Source: Tychonema litorale BBK16 (lineage in GTDB: Bacteria; Cyanobacteriota; Cyanobacteriia; Cyanobacteriales; Microcoleaceae). From it: 7,138 nt of DNA. The translations under genes were made by a program, and so were the position numbers. Positions within the stretch are counted from its first letter, which is position 1. The number at the start of each line of letters is the position of its first letter. This document shows, in pieces, positions 1 to 5,352 of this stretch. The notes under the pieces were generated by a model. That model was not told the origin of the DNA. It searched no databases and worked only from the letters and a program-made list of their open reading frames with translations. The stretch is taken from contig NZ_JAKJHX010000176.1 of assembly GCF_021648855.1 (NCBI RefSeq), positions 1-7,138 of the forward strand. Reading direction: 5' to 3'.

Positions 1-734
1 TCGGCAATGCGGTTGTGTAGCTTGGCGATTCTTCTTCGAGTCACATTCCGTCTTTTAGAATCCTTCGGTTGACGAGCTAACTTACGTTGCAGCTTGCGAA
101 CTTTTCGGTCTAACTTTTTATAGCTAGGACTCTCGGCTTTCTCGCCATCACTCATCACCGCAAAGGTTTTGATTCCCAGATCGATACCGATACTTGGATT
201 CTTGGCCTCAATCTGAATTGGTTGAATTTCTACCACGAAACTCAGGAAGTAACGATTCGCGCAGTCCCTAATTACCGTAACCGAACTAGGTTCAGAGGGT
301 AAATCTCTTGACCAAATTGGGTTGACAATTCCAATCTTTGCTAGATAAACCCCATCACCTTTTAACGAAAATCCTCCAATTCTAAATCGTGCCGACTGAC
401 TGCTGGTTCTTTTCTTAAACTTAGGATATCCAACTTTCCGACCTTTTCTCTTTCCTTTGCAGGAGTTGAAAAAGTTCTTGAAAGCCACATCCAAGTCGGC
501 AACTGATTGTTGTAATGGAACGCACGACACATCTCCTAGCCAAACTCTTTCTTCGGTATTCTTAGCCTGAGTAATCACGATTTTTTGCAAGTCCGCCGAA
601 TTTGGTTTTTTCTCAGACTGCTTACAAATAGCAAGAGCATCATTCCAGACTACTCGAACACAGCCAAATAGCTGAGCTAAGCTCTGCTGTTGTTGACTGG
701 TTGGGTAAAATCTGTAGCGATATCTTGCTTTCAT
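1..734 (-). CDS. tnpB: IS200/IS605-family TnpB (RNA-guided nuclease / accessory transposase protein), C-terminus beyond window
   Basis: The first 244 codons, read from the ATG at 734-732, are open with no stop and run off the left edge. The protein begins MKARYRYRFYP. It has the N-terminal helix-turn-helix-like region typical of OrfB/TnpB (LFGCVRVVWNDAL near residues 22-34), then a basic stretch with GYPKFKKR near 102-109. The RuvC-I motif GIDLGIKTFAV follows, with the catalytic Asp at residue 185. After it comes a Lys/Arg-rich region (YKKLDRKVRKLQRKLAR) as usual for the family. The RuvC-II Glu, the zinc-finger Cys pairs and RuvC-III would lie outside, since TnpB proteins are usually about 400 residues. 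TnpB proteins are known as omega-RNA-guided DNA nucleases that help IS605 elements persist, and are not needed for transposition itself. No clear Shine-Dalgarno sequence precedes the ATG. It is divergent from a tnpA remnant that starts only about 12 bases away. Family assignment is firm; activity cannot be judged. Confidence 0.93.
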   Translation of the reverse strand, partial: MKARYRYRFYPTSQQQQSLAQLFGCVRVVWNDALAICKQSEKKPNSADLQKIVITQAKNTEERVWLGDVSCVPLQQSVADLDVAFKNFFNSCKGKRKGRKVGYPKFKKRTSSQSARFRIGGFSLKGDGVYLAKIGIVNPIWSRDLPSEPSSVTVIRDCANRYFLSFVVEIQPIQIEAKNPSIGIDLGIKTFAVMSDGEKAESPSYKKLDRKVRKLQRKLARQPKDSKRRNVTRRRIAKLHNRIA

Positions 735-745
735 GACTGTGTTAA

Positions 746-931
746 AATTGGTCTGTCTCTCAAATAGTGAACGCTTTAAAAGGGGTTTCTAGCCGTCGTT
801 ACGGACAAGCTGGATACCCCAAACCCCATAAAGAAGCTTTGTGGAGTCCTAGTTATTTTGCGGTTTCCGTAGGCTCAGCACCATTGGAAGTTTTGAAGGA
901 GTATATTAGAAATCAAGAAAAGCCGTCCTAA
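746..931 (+). pseudogene. tnpA: TnpA (Y1/IS200-like transposase) remnant, N-terminus missing
   Basis: Frame 2 of the + strand reads ...SQIVNALKGVSSRRYG, then LWSPSYFAVSVGSAPLEV and LKEYIRNQEKPS, ending at TAA 929-931. This is the C-terminal portion of the IS200-like Y1 transposase: the ALKGVSSR segment, the LWSPSYF strand and the final helix. The Tyr of LKEYIRNQ (codon 902-904) sits where the catalytic tyrosine of Y1 enzymes lies. The frame is closed by a TAA at 743-745, so only about 61 residues of a normal 130-150 remain. The N-terminal part with the HUH histidine pair is absent, so the product could not transpose the element. There is no plausible start codon with a ribosome binding site. 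The remnant faces away from tnpB, the divergent layout known from IS605 itself. The missing 5' portion therefore suggests an internal deletion between the two genes. Confidence 0.88.
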
Positions 932-945
932 AAGGACGGGGCTTG
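919..945. repeat. IS200/IS605 terminal hairpin (subterminal palindrome)
   Basis: CCGTCCT at 923-929 is the exact reverse complement of AGGACGG at 933-939, with loop AAA. An alternative fold extends the stem with AAGCC/GGCTT around a two-base GG bulge. IS200/IS605 elements carry imperfect hairpins just inside each end, which TnpA recognises as single strands. This one lies immediately after the tnpA stop, as expected for the element end on the tnpA side (left end when tnpB is read forward). The exact IS boundary is not visible and probably falls between about 945 and 960. Confidence 0.7.
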
Positions 946-1041
946 TATCCCCTTTTTTTGGTCATCCTTCGGCTTCGCAACACCATCAGGCTGTTTCTTG
1001 GGCTTTTTGACTTCTTTGTTGCTTTTTCTCTCTTTTGACAT
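928..1041 (-). CDS. small Lys-rich hypothetical protein, C-terminus fused to IS end
   Basis: A 37-residue open frame starts at ATG 1041-1039 with MSKERKSNKEVKKPKKQ and ends APSF at TAG 930-928. The N-terminal MSKERKSNKE-KKPKK pattern matches a widespread family of tiny, highly basic, probably disordered bacterial proteins of unknown function; this is my recollection of the family, not a search. A good Shine-Dalgarno (GAGG, 1052-1049) lies 7 bases before the ATG, and a promoter candidate sits upstream. The last eight or so codons (KGIQAPSF) run into the IS200/IS605 terminal hairpin, and the stop codon is inside the stem. The native C-terminus was therefore probably replaced when the element inserted. 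The gene is convergent with the tnpA remnant and shares bases with its stop codon. It has no recognisable domain or membrane segment. Confidence 0.7.
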   Translation of the reverse strand: MSKERKSNKEVKKPKKQPDGVAKPKDDQKKGIQAPSF

Positions 1042-1048
1042 AATGATT

Positions 1049-1052
1049 CCTC
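1049..1052 (-). promoter_or_regulatory. ribosome binding site of the small Lys-rich gene
   Basis: On the minus strand GAGG precedes the ATG at 1041-1039 by 7 bases (GAGGAATCATTATG). This supports translation of a frame that would otherwise be too short to call. Confidence 0.6.
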
Positions 1053-1063
1053 AATTTTTATTC

Positions 1064-1092
1064 ATCATAACATAGATTGAAACATCTGTTGA
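1064..1092 (-). promoter_or_regulatory. candidate sigma70-type promoter for the small Lys-rich gene
   Basis: Minus strand: a TCAACA box (1092-1087, 4 of 6 matches to TTGACA), a 17-base spacer, then TATGAT (1069-1064). The -10 box is preceded by TGT, giving an extended -10 (TGnTATGAT). Transcription would start near 1057 and leave a leader of about 15 bases containing the GAGG site. Inferred from consensus only. Confidence 0.42.
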
Positions 1093-1113
1093 TATTGAGA
1101 ACTTTTAACCACT

Positions 1114-1144
1114 GTGAACAGTCAACCGTCAACAGTTAACAGTT
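1114..1144. repeat. heptanucleotide short tandem repeat, about 4.4 copies
   Basis: Successive 7-base units read GTGAACA, GTCAACC, GTCAACA, GTTAACA, then GTT. Heptameric short tandemly repeated repetitive (STRR) sequences of this type are well known in filamentous cyanobacteria and usually lie between genes. This array ends one base before the stop codon of the downstream oxidoreductase gene. Confidence 0.7.
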
Positions 1145-1145
1145 C

Positions 1146-2360
1146 TCACCCGATTAGTTTAGCGACTTGCAAAGCAGACGTAACCGCTCCTTCATGCAAA
1201 CCATTCCCCAAATAAGCCCCCGCATGATAAGTGTTGTTTTCCCCATTAGTCTCGATAACTTCATCTCGATATTGGAAAGACTCGACTGTATATAACGGCG
1301 TGTGATGTTTCTGAATGTGAATAATCTGCTTTTTGGCAATCAATTCATCCAGGTGAAAAGCTAAACTATACTCTCGCGCTGATGAGATGCCACAAAGCTG
1401 ATTTAAACTAGCATTGTAGCCCCATCCCTTGTCTGTCTCGAAGAAATCAAATTCTGATAACTTGCGGATGCCATAGCGATCGTACATTGAAGTATCCGAA
1501 TGGAGTACAGTCGTAGCATAATTGGCTTTCCACGCTGAAAATCGCTTCGTTTCCGCCTCTGTCGGGTCAGATAACAGCCTCATTACTTCGTCAGGAGGCA
1601 TTGCAAAAACCACCTTATCAAACTCCCGAATCTCGCCACTAGACAGCACAATCTTTACACCCTCAGCACCTCGAAAAATACTCCCAATCTCCACATTCGT
1701 CACAATCTCACCCCGAAACCGCTCTAAAATTTTTTCAATGTAAGAATACACGCCACCTTTAATCCTTACCCAGTTAACCGAGGCATATTCCCGCAGCATA
1801 GGAATCGCCAATTCTGCCGGAAAATTGTTGATTATTTCAAAAGGTATCGAGTAGCTATACATCGTCAGCAACTTCAGCCAAGTATTACGGACAGAGGAGC
1901 TTTTCAAAGGCTGAGATAGTGACTGATTGTCGAAATCGTGCGTTTGAGAAAATCGCATTTTCATGATGAATCCAGCGGAACGAGCATAGAGAGCATCCAG
2001 TCGCAAATATTCGATCAGGCGTTGAATTCCCGTGAAGTTTTTCTGAATTGCGACTGCTGACAAAAAGTGGCGGTTGTCTTTGAAAAACAGCGCCGAACCA
2101 ATCTCCACAGGCTCTAATTCAACTCCTAGTTCTTGCATGAGAGCGACGAAGTTATAAAACACTGTCGGAAATTCTAGCACCCCATTTTCTAATATCTCAT
2201 TGCACTCAGATTGATTTGGCATAACGTTTTTGTTGAGTGTCCGAATATGTCCGCCTAAGATTGGCTGTTTTTCAAACACAGTAACATGATGTTTCTGTTT
2301 GTCGAGCCAGTAGGCTGTGGCCATTCCACTAGCTCCGCCCCCAATAATTGCAATTCTCAT
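1146..2360 (-). CDS. FAD-dependent amine-oxidase-fold oxidoreductase (COG2907-like)
   Basis: 404 residues. The N-terminus MRIAIIGGGASGMATAYWL carries the dinucleotide-binding GGGASG at residues 7-12, and Glu30 (VFEK) should bind the FAD ribose. The second glycine pair, GGHIRT at 36-41, is typical of the flavin amine oxidase / protoporphyrinogen oxidase / phytoene desaturase superfamily. A mid-protein strand FDKVVFAMPPDEVM is the usual substrate-domain-to-FAD-domain return. The C-terminus AGAYLGNGLHEGAVTSALQVA (about 380-400) is the closing FAD-binding motif. Length fits predicted FAD/NAD-binding proteins of the COG2907 type. There is no signal peptide or membrane span, so it is probably cytosolic. 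The start is fixed by AGGAG six bases before the ATG. It follows another flavin oxidoreductase gene by 78 bases on the same strand, so co-transcription and a shared pathway are likely. The substrate is unknown. Confidence 0.85.
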   Translation of the reverse strand: MRIAIIGGGASGMATAYWLDKQKHHVTVFEKQPILGGHIRTLNKNVMPNQSECNEILENGVLEFPTVFYNFVALMQELGVELEPVEIGSALFFKDNRHFLSAVAIQKNFTGIQRLIEYLRLDALYARSAGFIMKMRFSQTHDFDNQSLSQPLKSSSVRNTWLKLLTMYSYSIPFEIINNFPAELAIPMLREYASVNWVRIKGGVYSYIEKILERFRGEIVTNVEIGSIFRGAEGVKIVLSSGEIREFDKVVFAMPPDEVMRLLSDPTEAETKRFSAWKANYATTVLHSDTSMYDRYGIRKLSEFDFFETDKGWGYNASLNQLCGISSAREYSLAFHLDELIAKKQIIHIQKHHTPLYTVESFQYRDEVIETNGENNTYHAGAYLGNGLHEGAVTSALQVAKLIG

Positions 2361-2366
2361 GGTTCG

Positions 2367-2371
2367 CTCCT
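2367..2371 (-). promoter_or_regulatory. ribosome binding site of the 404-residue oxidoreductase
   Basis: AGGAG on the minus strand, six bases before the ATG at 2360-2358. It is a strong Shine-Dalgarno and supports this start. It also allows independent translation initiation despite the hairpin further upstream in the transcript. Confidence 0.7.
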
Positions 2372-2380
2372 AAGTTGATA

Positions 2381-2397
2381 GAAGGAAGAAGGAAGAA
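2381..2397. repeat. short GAAGGAA tandem repeat
   Basis: GAAGGAA occurs twice in tandem (2381-2387 and 2388-2394), followed by a partial GAAA unit. It is another heptameric repeat, between the hairpin repeat and the ribosome binding site of the downstream gene. Confidence 0.5.
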
Positions 2398-2398
2398 A

Positions 2399-2431
2399 TT
2401 CTCGTTCCTTGACAAAGCCAAGGAACGAGAG
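2399..2431. repeat. palindromic dispersed-type repeat / strong stem-loop in the oxidoreductase operon
   Basis: TCTCGTTCCTTG (2400-2411) is the perfect reverse complement of CAAGGAACGAGA (2419-2430). This gives a 12-bp stem with a 7-base loop, plus a possible T-G pair outside. The stem begins eight bases after the stop codon of the upstream gene. The CTCGTTCC/GGAACGAG palindrome resembles a common dispersed repeat seen in cyanobacteria (recollection). No run of T follows on the minus strand, so it is not a standard intrinsic terminator. A role in mRNA stability or differential expression of the two genes is possible. Confidence 0.65.
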
Positions 2432-2438
2432 ACGAGAG

Positions 2439-3971
2439 TCAACCTAAAATCGCATCGCCTGATAAACGTTGATACAAAAGTGCTCCTGTCCAAAATGTCG
2501 GCGCAAATCCTGGGTAGCCAGATGAGGCATTGCAGAAATAGAAATTGTTGAGGGAAGTTTCGTGATTTAGGCGGTCTATTCCCATGTTGCGCGGTGTTAG
2601 ACTAGAACCGTAGGAATTGCCATTTGGACACCAACAGAAGCGCTCGTTAGTGGTAGGACTTCCGGTAATATGAAAGACCATGTGTTTGCGGAAATTAGGA
2701 ACGTAGTGTTTTTCAACTACGTCTAAAATTGAATCAAAAATCTCTTGTTTCTTCTGGCGATAAGCTTTGCGGTCGCTATCCCAAAGTTGCTTAAAATAGC
2801 TATAATTAGCAACCGTCAAAAATTCCACAATTTGACAGTCATCTGGACAATCTCGACTTGCTTCTGTCAATAAAGTTGGTGTTGTAATTGCAAAACTGGG
2901 ATGAGAAAAATCATTTTTGTTATACATTTGAGCAAAGGATTCATTCAGATCTAGATGTTCAGAATGAAATGTATTCCACTTGCCAAATCCATAGTCTCGG
3001 AGGTCAATGCCTTTGACAACGCAGTAGACCATGTAGTTAGATGCAGAATACTCATAGTTGAGTTTTCGCTGGACTTTTTTAGAGAATAGTTCTTCCCCAA
3101 TCATCTTCGCTGCTCTTTTTGGATCGAGGTTACAAATCACCGTATCGCCCGTGAATTCATGGGTTTGATGATTGGTCAAGTCCATGGCTTCAACTCCGGT
3201 AACAGTTCTATCTGTGACTCTGAAATTCGTAACTTCATGATTTAGTAGAACTTTGCCACCGTGGGATTCAATGACTTTTACTAGGGAATTGATGACATCT
3301 TCAAAGTGCTGAGTTGGGTAAAATGCACCTTCTTGATAGCCTCTAAATAAGGCAATCCAAGCATAGAAAGAAAGCTGGTTTGGGGGTAGCAAAAAGTCTG
3401 GCCATTGCAGGGCTAATAGGGTTTGGGCGGCTTGCGGGAGTTGGAACTTATCGAAAACGTCCTGAAGCGTACTATTGAGGTGTTGGAGCGCGCAGAATAC
3501 GTCACCGAAATTTTTGAGCAATTCAATTGGTTTGACTGGAGGAGCGAGTTTTCTGAGTCCTGCGCCAGTTTGCTCGACTTCGTTGACGAATTTGCGAATT
3601 TTATCGCCCGCTTCGGGAAACAGTGCAGATAATCTGCGGGTCAATTCTGCTGGTTCTGAGGGAATATCGAGCGCGTACCCAGGCATTCTCATGTGGTCGT
3701 AGCCATTGGGATCGTAACGTTCAAAGGTGACATCGCGATCGAGACTGAGTTTTTTGAGTACACGATTGACGGTATGTCCTTCGCCACAATCCCAAACGTA
3801 GTGAAATTGGGCATTAAATGTGTATTTTTTTGCCATCGTAAAGGTGTGACCAAAGCCCCCTGGATGTTCGTGGGCTTCGAGGATTTGCACAGTTTTGCCT
3901 GAGTTTGCCATCAAGGCCCCAAAAACCAGTGCTGATAAACCACTGCCGACGATGAGGTAATCTGTTTTCAT
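2439..3971 (-). CDS. NAD(P)/FAD-dependent oxidoreductase, carotene isomerase / retinol saturase-like (COG1233)
   Basis: 510 residues, a full length for the phytoene desaturase / CrtISO / retinol 13,14-reductase group. The N-terminus MKTDYLIVGSGLSALVFGAL has a GxGxxA dinucleotide-binding turn (residues 9-14), with Glu32 in LEAHEHPGGFGHTF as the ribose-binding acid. PGG at 37-39 is the conserved second loop. The C-terminal FYFCNASSGYPGFAPTFWTG (about 477-496) is the FAD-closing motif that in carotenoid enzymes reads like a G-A-S-x-x-P-G loop. No export signal is seen; relatives associate peripherally with membranes and act on polyene or quinone-like lipids. Divergence in the C-terminal motif argues against a canonical CrtI or CrtISO, so the substrate is left open. 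GAGG lies nine bases before the ATG. It is the first gene of a likely two-gene unit with the smaller oxidoreductase downstream. A flavin reductase or desaturase acting on an unknown lipid is equally possible. Confidence 0.85.
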   Translation of the reverse strand: MKTDYLIVGSGLSALVFGALMANSGKTVQILEAHEHPGGFGHTFTMAKKYTFNAQFHYVWDCGEGHTVNRVLKKLSLDRDVTFERYDPNGYDHMRMPGYALDIPSEPAELTRRLSALFPEAGDKIRKFVNEVEQTGAGLRKLAPPVKPIELLKNFGDVFCALQHLNSTLQDVFDKFQLPQAAQTLLALQWPDFLLPPNQLSFYAWIALFRGYQEGAFYPTQHFEDVINSLVKVIESHGGKVLLNHEVTNFRVTDRTVTGVEAMDLTNHQTHEFTGDTVICNLDPKRAAKMIGEELFSKKVQRKLNYEYSASNYMVYCVVKGIDLRDYGFGKWNTFHSEHLDLNESFAQMYNKNDFSHPSFAITTPTLLTEASRDCPDDCQIVEFLTVANYSYFKQLWDSDRKAYRQKKQEIFDSILDVVEKHYVPNFRKHMVFHITGSPTTNERFCWCPNGNSYGSSLTPRNMGIDRLNHETSLNNFYFCNASSGYPGFAPTFWTGALLYQRLSGDAILG

Positions 3972-4201
3972 AGGATGGTTCCTCGATCGAGTGAATCGGG
4001 CGATCGTTTTTCATTTACACTAACTCTTAATTCTGAGGAAATTATGAAGAGGATTCAGTCAGGTGTGATACCGAATCCGGGTTGGTGACTCCTTCGATAG
4101 GTTCCGAAAACCCTTGTCGCTGAGTTAGACATCGGCTAGCATAATGGGGCCGAGATGGTTCCCGATTTCAGTAAAAAATACACAAAAAGTAGTAAATTTA
4201 G
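3972..4201. other. divergent intergenic region between oxidoreductase and glycosyltransferase genes
   Basis: 230 bases without a credible gene. It must hold the promoters of both diverging genes. For the leftward gene I see the GAGG ribosome site (3984-3981) but no convincing -35/-10 pair. For the rightward gene a CATAAT box at 4140-4145 is present, but its best upstream partner (TTGTCG, 4114-4119) is 20 bases away, too far for a confident call. A near-HIP1 GGCGATCG occurs near 3999, and a repeat-like segment lies at 4066-4085. Confidence 0.5.
4066..4085. repeat. degenerate repeat, copy upstream of the glycosyltransferase
   Basis: TGATACCGAATCCGGGTTGG resembles TCATATCAATTCCGGTTGG at 5206-5224, in the same orientation. 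The shared core is about ATA-C-A-TCCGG-TTGG, with one base gap. Sequences of this shape recur between genes in some filamentous cyanobacteria (recollection). Confidence 0.4.
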
Positions 4202-5200
4202 ATGAACAGTGAAGCCGAACAAAACATCCTTGTATCTAATCAGCCGATAGATGTATTAGCATCAAAAATGTTTACTTACCCGACGCGACTGGCTGCGGCT
4301 TGGAAAGCCGACATTATGGAAATTAACTTACCGGCATATCAGACCAAAAAACCGGACATAGAAATTAACATTCGTCAAGAATCTACACGGTCTATTGAAA
4401 ACAGAAGCGGCAATATTTACCAAAAAATCTACAGAAAATTGGTAGCTCCGATCCAAATTGACGGAGAATATGTTTTGGATTCTCGCTACGAAACAGATGG
4501 CAATATAGCCCACATTCTTTCGGGGGTAGCTCCCCGATTGCTAGCGGCTAAAAAAAATTGCGATCGAGTAACGTTGATTTTGCGATCGAATGCCACAAAC
4601 ATGGGTAAAAATGCTTACAAATTATTGGGAGTATCCATAATTTGTACCGACAAAGATATTAACGGCAAACTAATATTATCAGATGACCACTATCCCTGTG
4701 CTTATGAGGGGGCTTCTGCTAGTTTATTCCAGGATTTAGAGTTTGAGGGGTTTAATCCACAGACTCCCGAAAAAGTTTTTATCGCTCGAAAAGGTACGAG
4801 AAATTTAATTAATGAAAGCGAAATAGAACAAATTTTACAAGCATATGGGTTTAAGAAATATTATTTTGAAGATATCTCGATTAGTGAACAGTGGTCGATC
4901 GCCAGAAATGCTAAAGTTGTAGTGGCAATGCACGGTGCTGCGCTCTCAAGTCTGGTATTCAACCGCAACAAAGTTAAGCTGATAGAATTATTTCACCCTG
5001 GCTATATAGTCAATATGTACCGGCACATGGCAAACGCTATGGGCGGAACTTGGTGTGGCGTTAGTGGTCAAATTACCAAAGATGTCATCGAAGAACTGGA
5101 TGTCAAAGAAAAACCCAGAGCTTTTGCTCTGACTAGCACCCGAATCGATGTGAATTCTCTGCGTATGGCGTTAGAATATATGGGTGTAAGCGCTCAATAG
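4202..5200 (+). CDS. glycosyltransferase family 61 (DUF563) protein
   Basis: 332 residues. The segment DGNIAHILSGVAPRLLA (99-115) corresponds to the GT61 region with a conserved His before a 'lPRL'-like helix. FIARKGTRNLINESEIEQIL (193-212) matches the family's 'isRrdarrR-iLNE' segment. ISEQWSIARNAKVVVAMHGA (226-245), continuing ALSSLVF, is the hallmark 'phGAglsNllF' motif. KVKLIELFHPGY (257-268) is the following conserved strand. GT61 enzymes transfer sugars such as xylose or GlcNAc; bacterial members are usually tied to polysaccharide or glycoconjugate assembly, but donor and acceptor cannot be read from this sequence. There is no signal peptide or membrane segment. The ATG follows an in-frame TAG directly, so no longer start is possible. 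No Shine-Dalgarno is visible, only the A-rich AAAAGTAGTAAATTTAG. It is the only rightward gene among leftward ones, with no sugar-pathway genes beside it. Confidence 0.86.
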   Translation: MNSEAEQNILVSNQPIDVLASKMFTYPTRLAAAWKADIMEINLPAYQTKKPDIEINIRQESTRSIENRSGNIYQKIYRKLVAPIQIDGEYVLDSRYETDGNIAHILSGVAPRLLAAKKNCDRVTLILRSNATNMGKNAYKLLGVSIICTDKDINGKLILSDDHYPCAYEGASASLFQDLEFEGFNPQTPEKVFIARKGTRNLINESEIEQILQAYGFKKYYFEDISISEQWSIARNAKVVVAMHGAALSSLVFNRNKVKLIELFHPGYIVNMYRHMANAMGGTWCGVSGQITKDVIEELDVKEKPRAFALTSTRIDVNSLRMALEYMGVSAQ

Positions 5201-5205
5201 TCTAG

Positions 5206-5224
5206 TCATATCAATTCCGGTTGG
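5206..5224. repeat. degenerate repeat, copy downstream of the glycosyltransferase
   Basis: TCATATCAATTCCGGTTGG begins five bases after the glycosyltransferase stop codon and resembles the segment at 4066-4085, so the gene is bracketed by direct copies. Similarity is partial (about 13-14 of 19 positions after one gap), so common origin is likely but not certain. Confidence 0.4.
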
Positions 5225-5240
5225 GCCGTCAGGATATAGA

Positions 5241-5261
5241 GGACACAGCAGTGCCGTGTCC
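5241..5261. repeat. palindromic repeat, imperfect copy
   Basis: GGACACaGCA (5241-5250) and TGCcGTGTCC (5252-5261) form an inverted repeat around one base, with a single A/C mismatch. It is the same family as the perfect palindrome 35-40 bases downstream. Confidence 0.65.
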
Positions 5262-5279
5262 CTACTACCACCATCAATT

Positions 5280-5308
5280 GTAGGGACACGGCAATGCCGT
5301 GTCCCTAC
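5280..5308. repeat. perfect 14-bp inverted repeat, palindromic repeat element
   Basis: GTAGGGACACGGCA (5280-5293) and TGCCGTGTCCCTAC (5295-5308) are exact reverse complements around a single central A. GGGACACGGC-type palindromes are common dispersed repeats between cyanobacterial genes (recollection). It lies between the convergent ends of the glycosyltransferase and radical SAM genes. It could act as a bidirectional transcription block, but there is no T-run on either side, so I do not call it a terminator. Confidence 0.75.
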
Positions 5309-5352
5309 GGGGATATTGAATGTACTTCATAAACCTGCAATCTGCTGTAAAA

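Noticed and set aside
940..960. Intrinsic terminator formed by the 923-939 hairpin and the T-run at 953-959
   Set aside because: The T-run starts 13 bases after the stem instead of directly after it, with a C-rich stretch between. The hairpin is better explained as an IS200/IS605 end.
1114..1144. CRISPR array
   Set aside because: The repeat unit is only 7 bases with no spacers; it is a short tandem repeat. No CRISPR-like repeat-spacer pattern occurs anywhere in the window.
1522..1743. 73-codon + strand open frame
   Set aside because: It lies wholly opposite the well-supported 404-residue oxidoreductase gene, has no recognisable motif, and its composition looks like an antisense shadow.
3423..3902. 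Several 69-75-codon + strand frames
   Set aside because: All overlap the 510-residue oxidoreductase on the opposite strand, with no ribosome sites or family motifs.
2439..3971. Naming the 510-residue oxidoreductase crtISO or crtI
   Set aside because: The C-terminal FAD motif differs from what I recall for those enzymes and no carotenoid genes flank it, so only the superfamily is supported.
3814..4014. 66-codon minus-strand frame overlapping the oxidoreductase start
   Set aside because: It is out of frame with the FAD-binding N-terminus that clearly begins at 3971, and it has no motif of its own.
4114..4145. Promoter TTGTCG / CATAAT for the glycosyltransferase
   Set aside because: The 20-base spacer is outside the usual 16-18 range and both boxes are weak, so it is mentioned only under the intergenic region.
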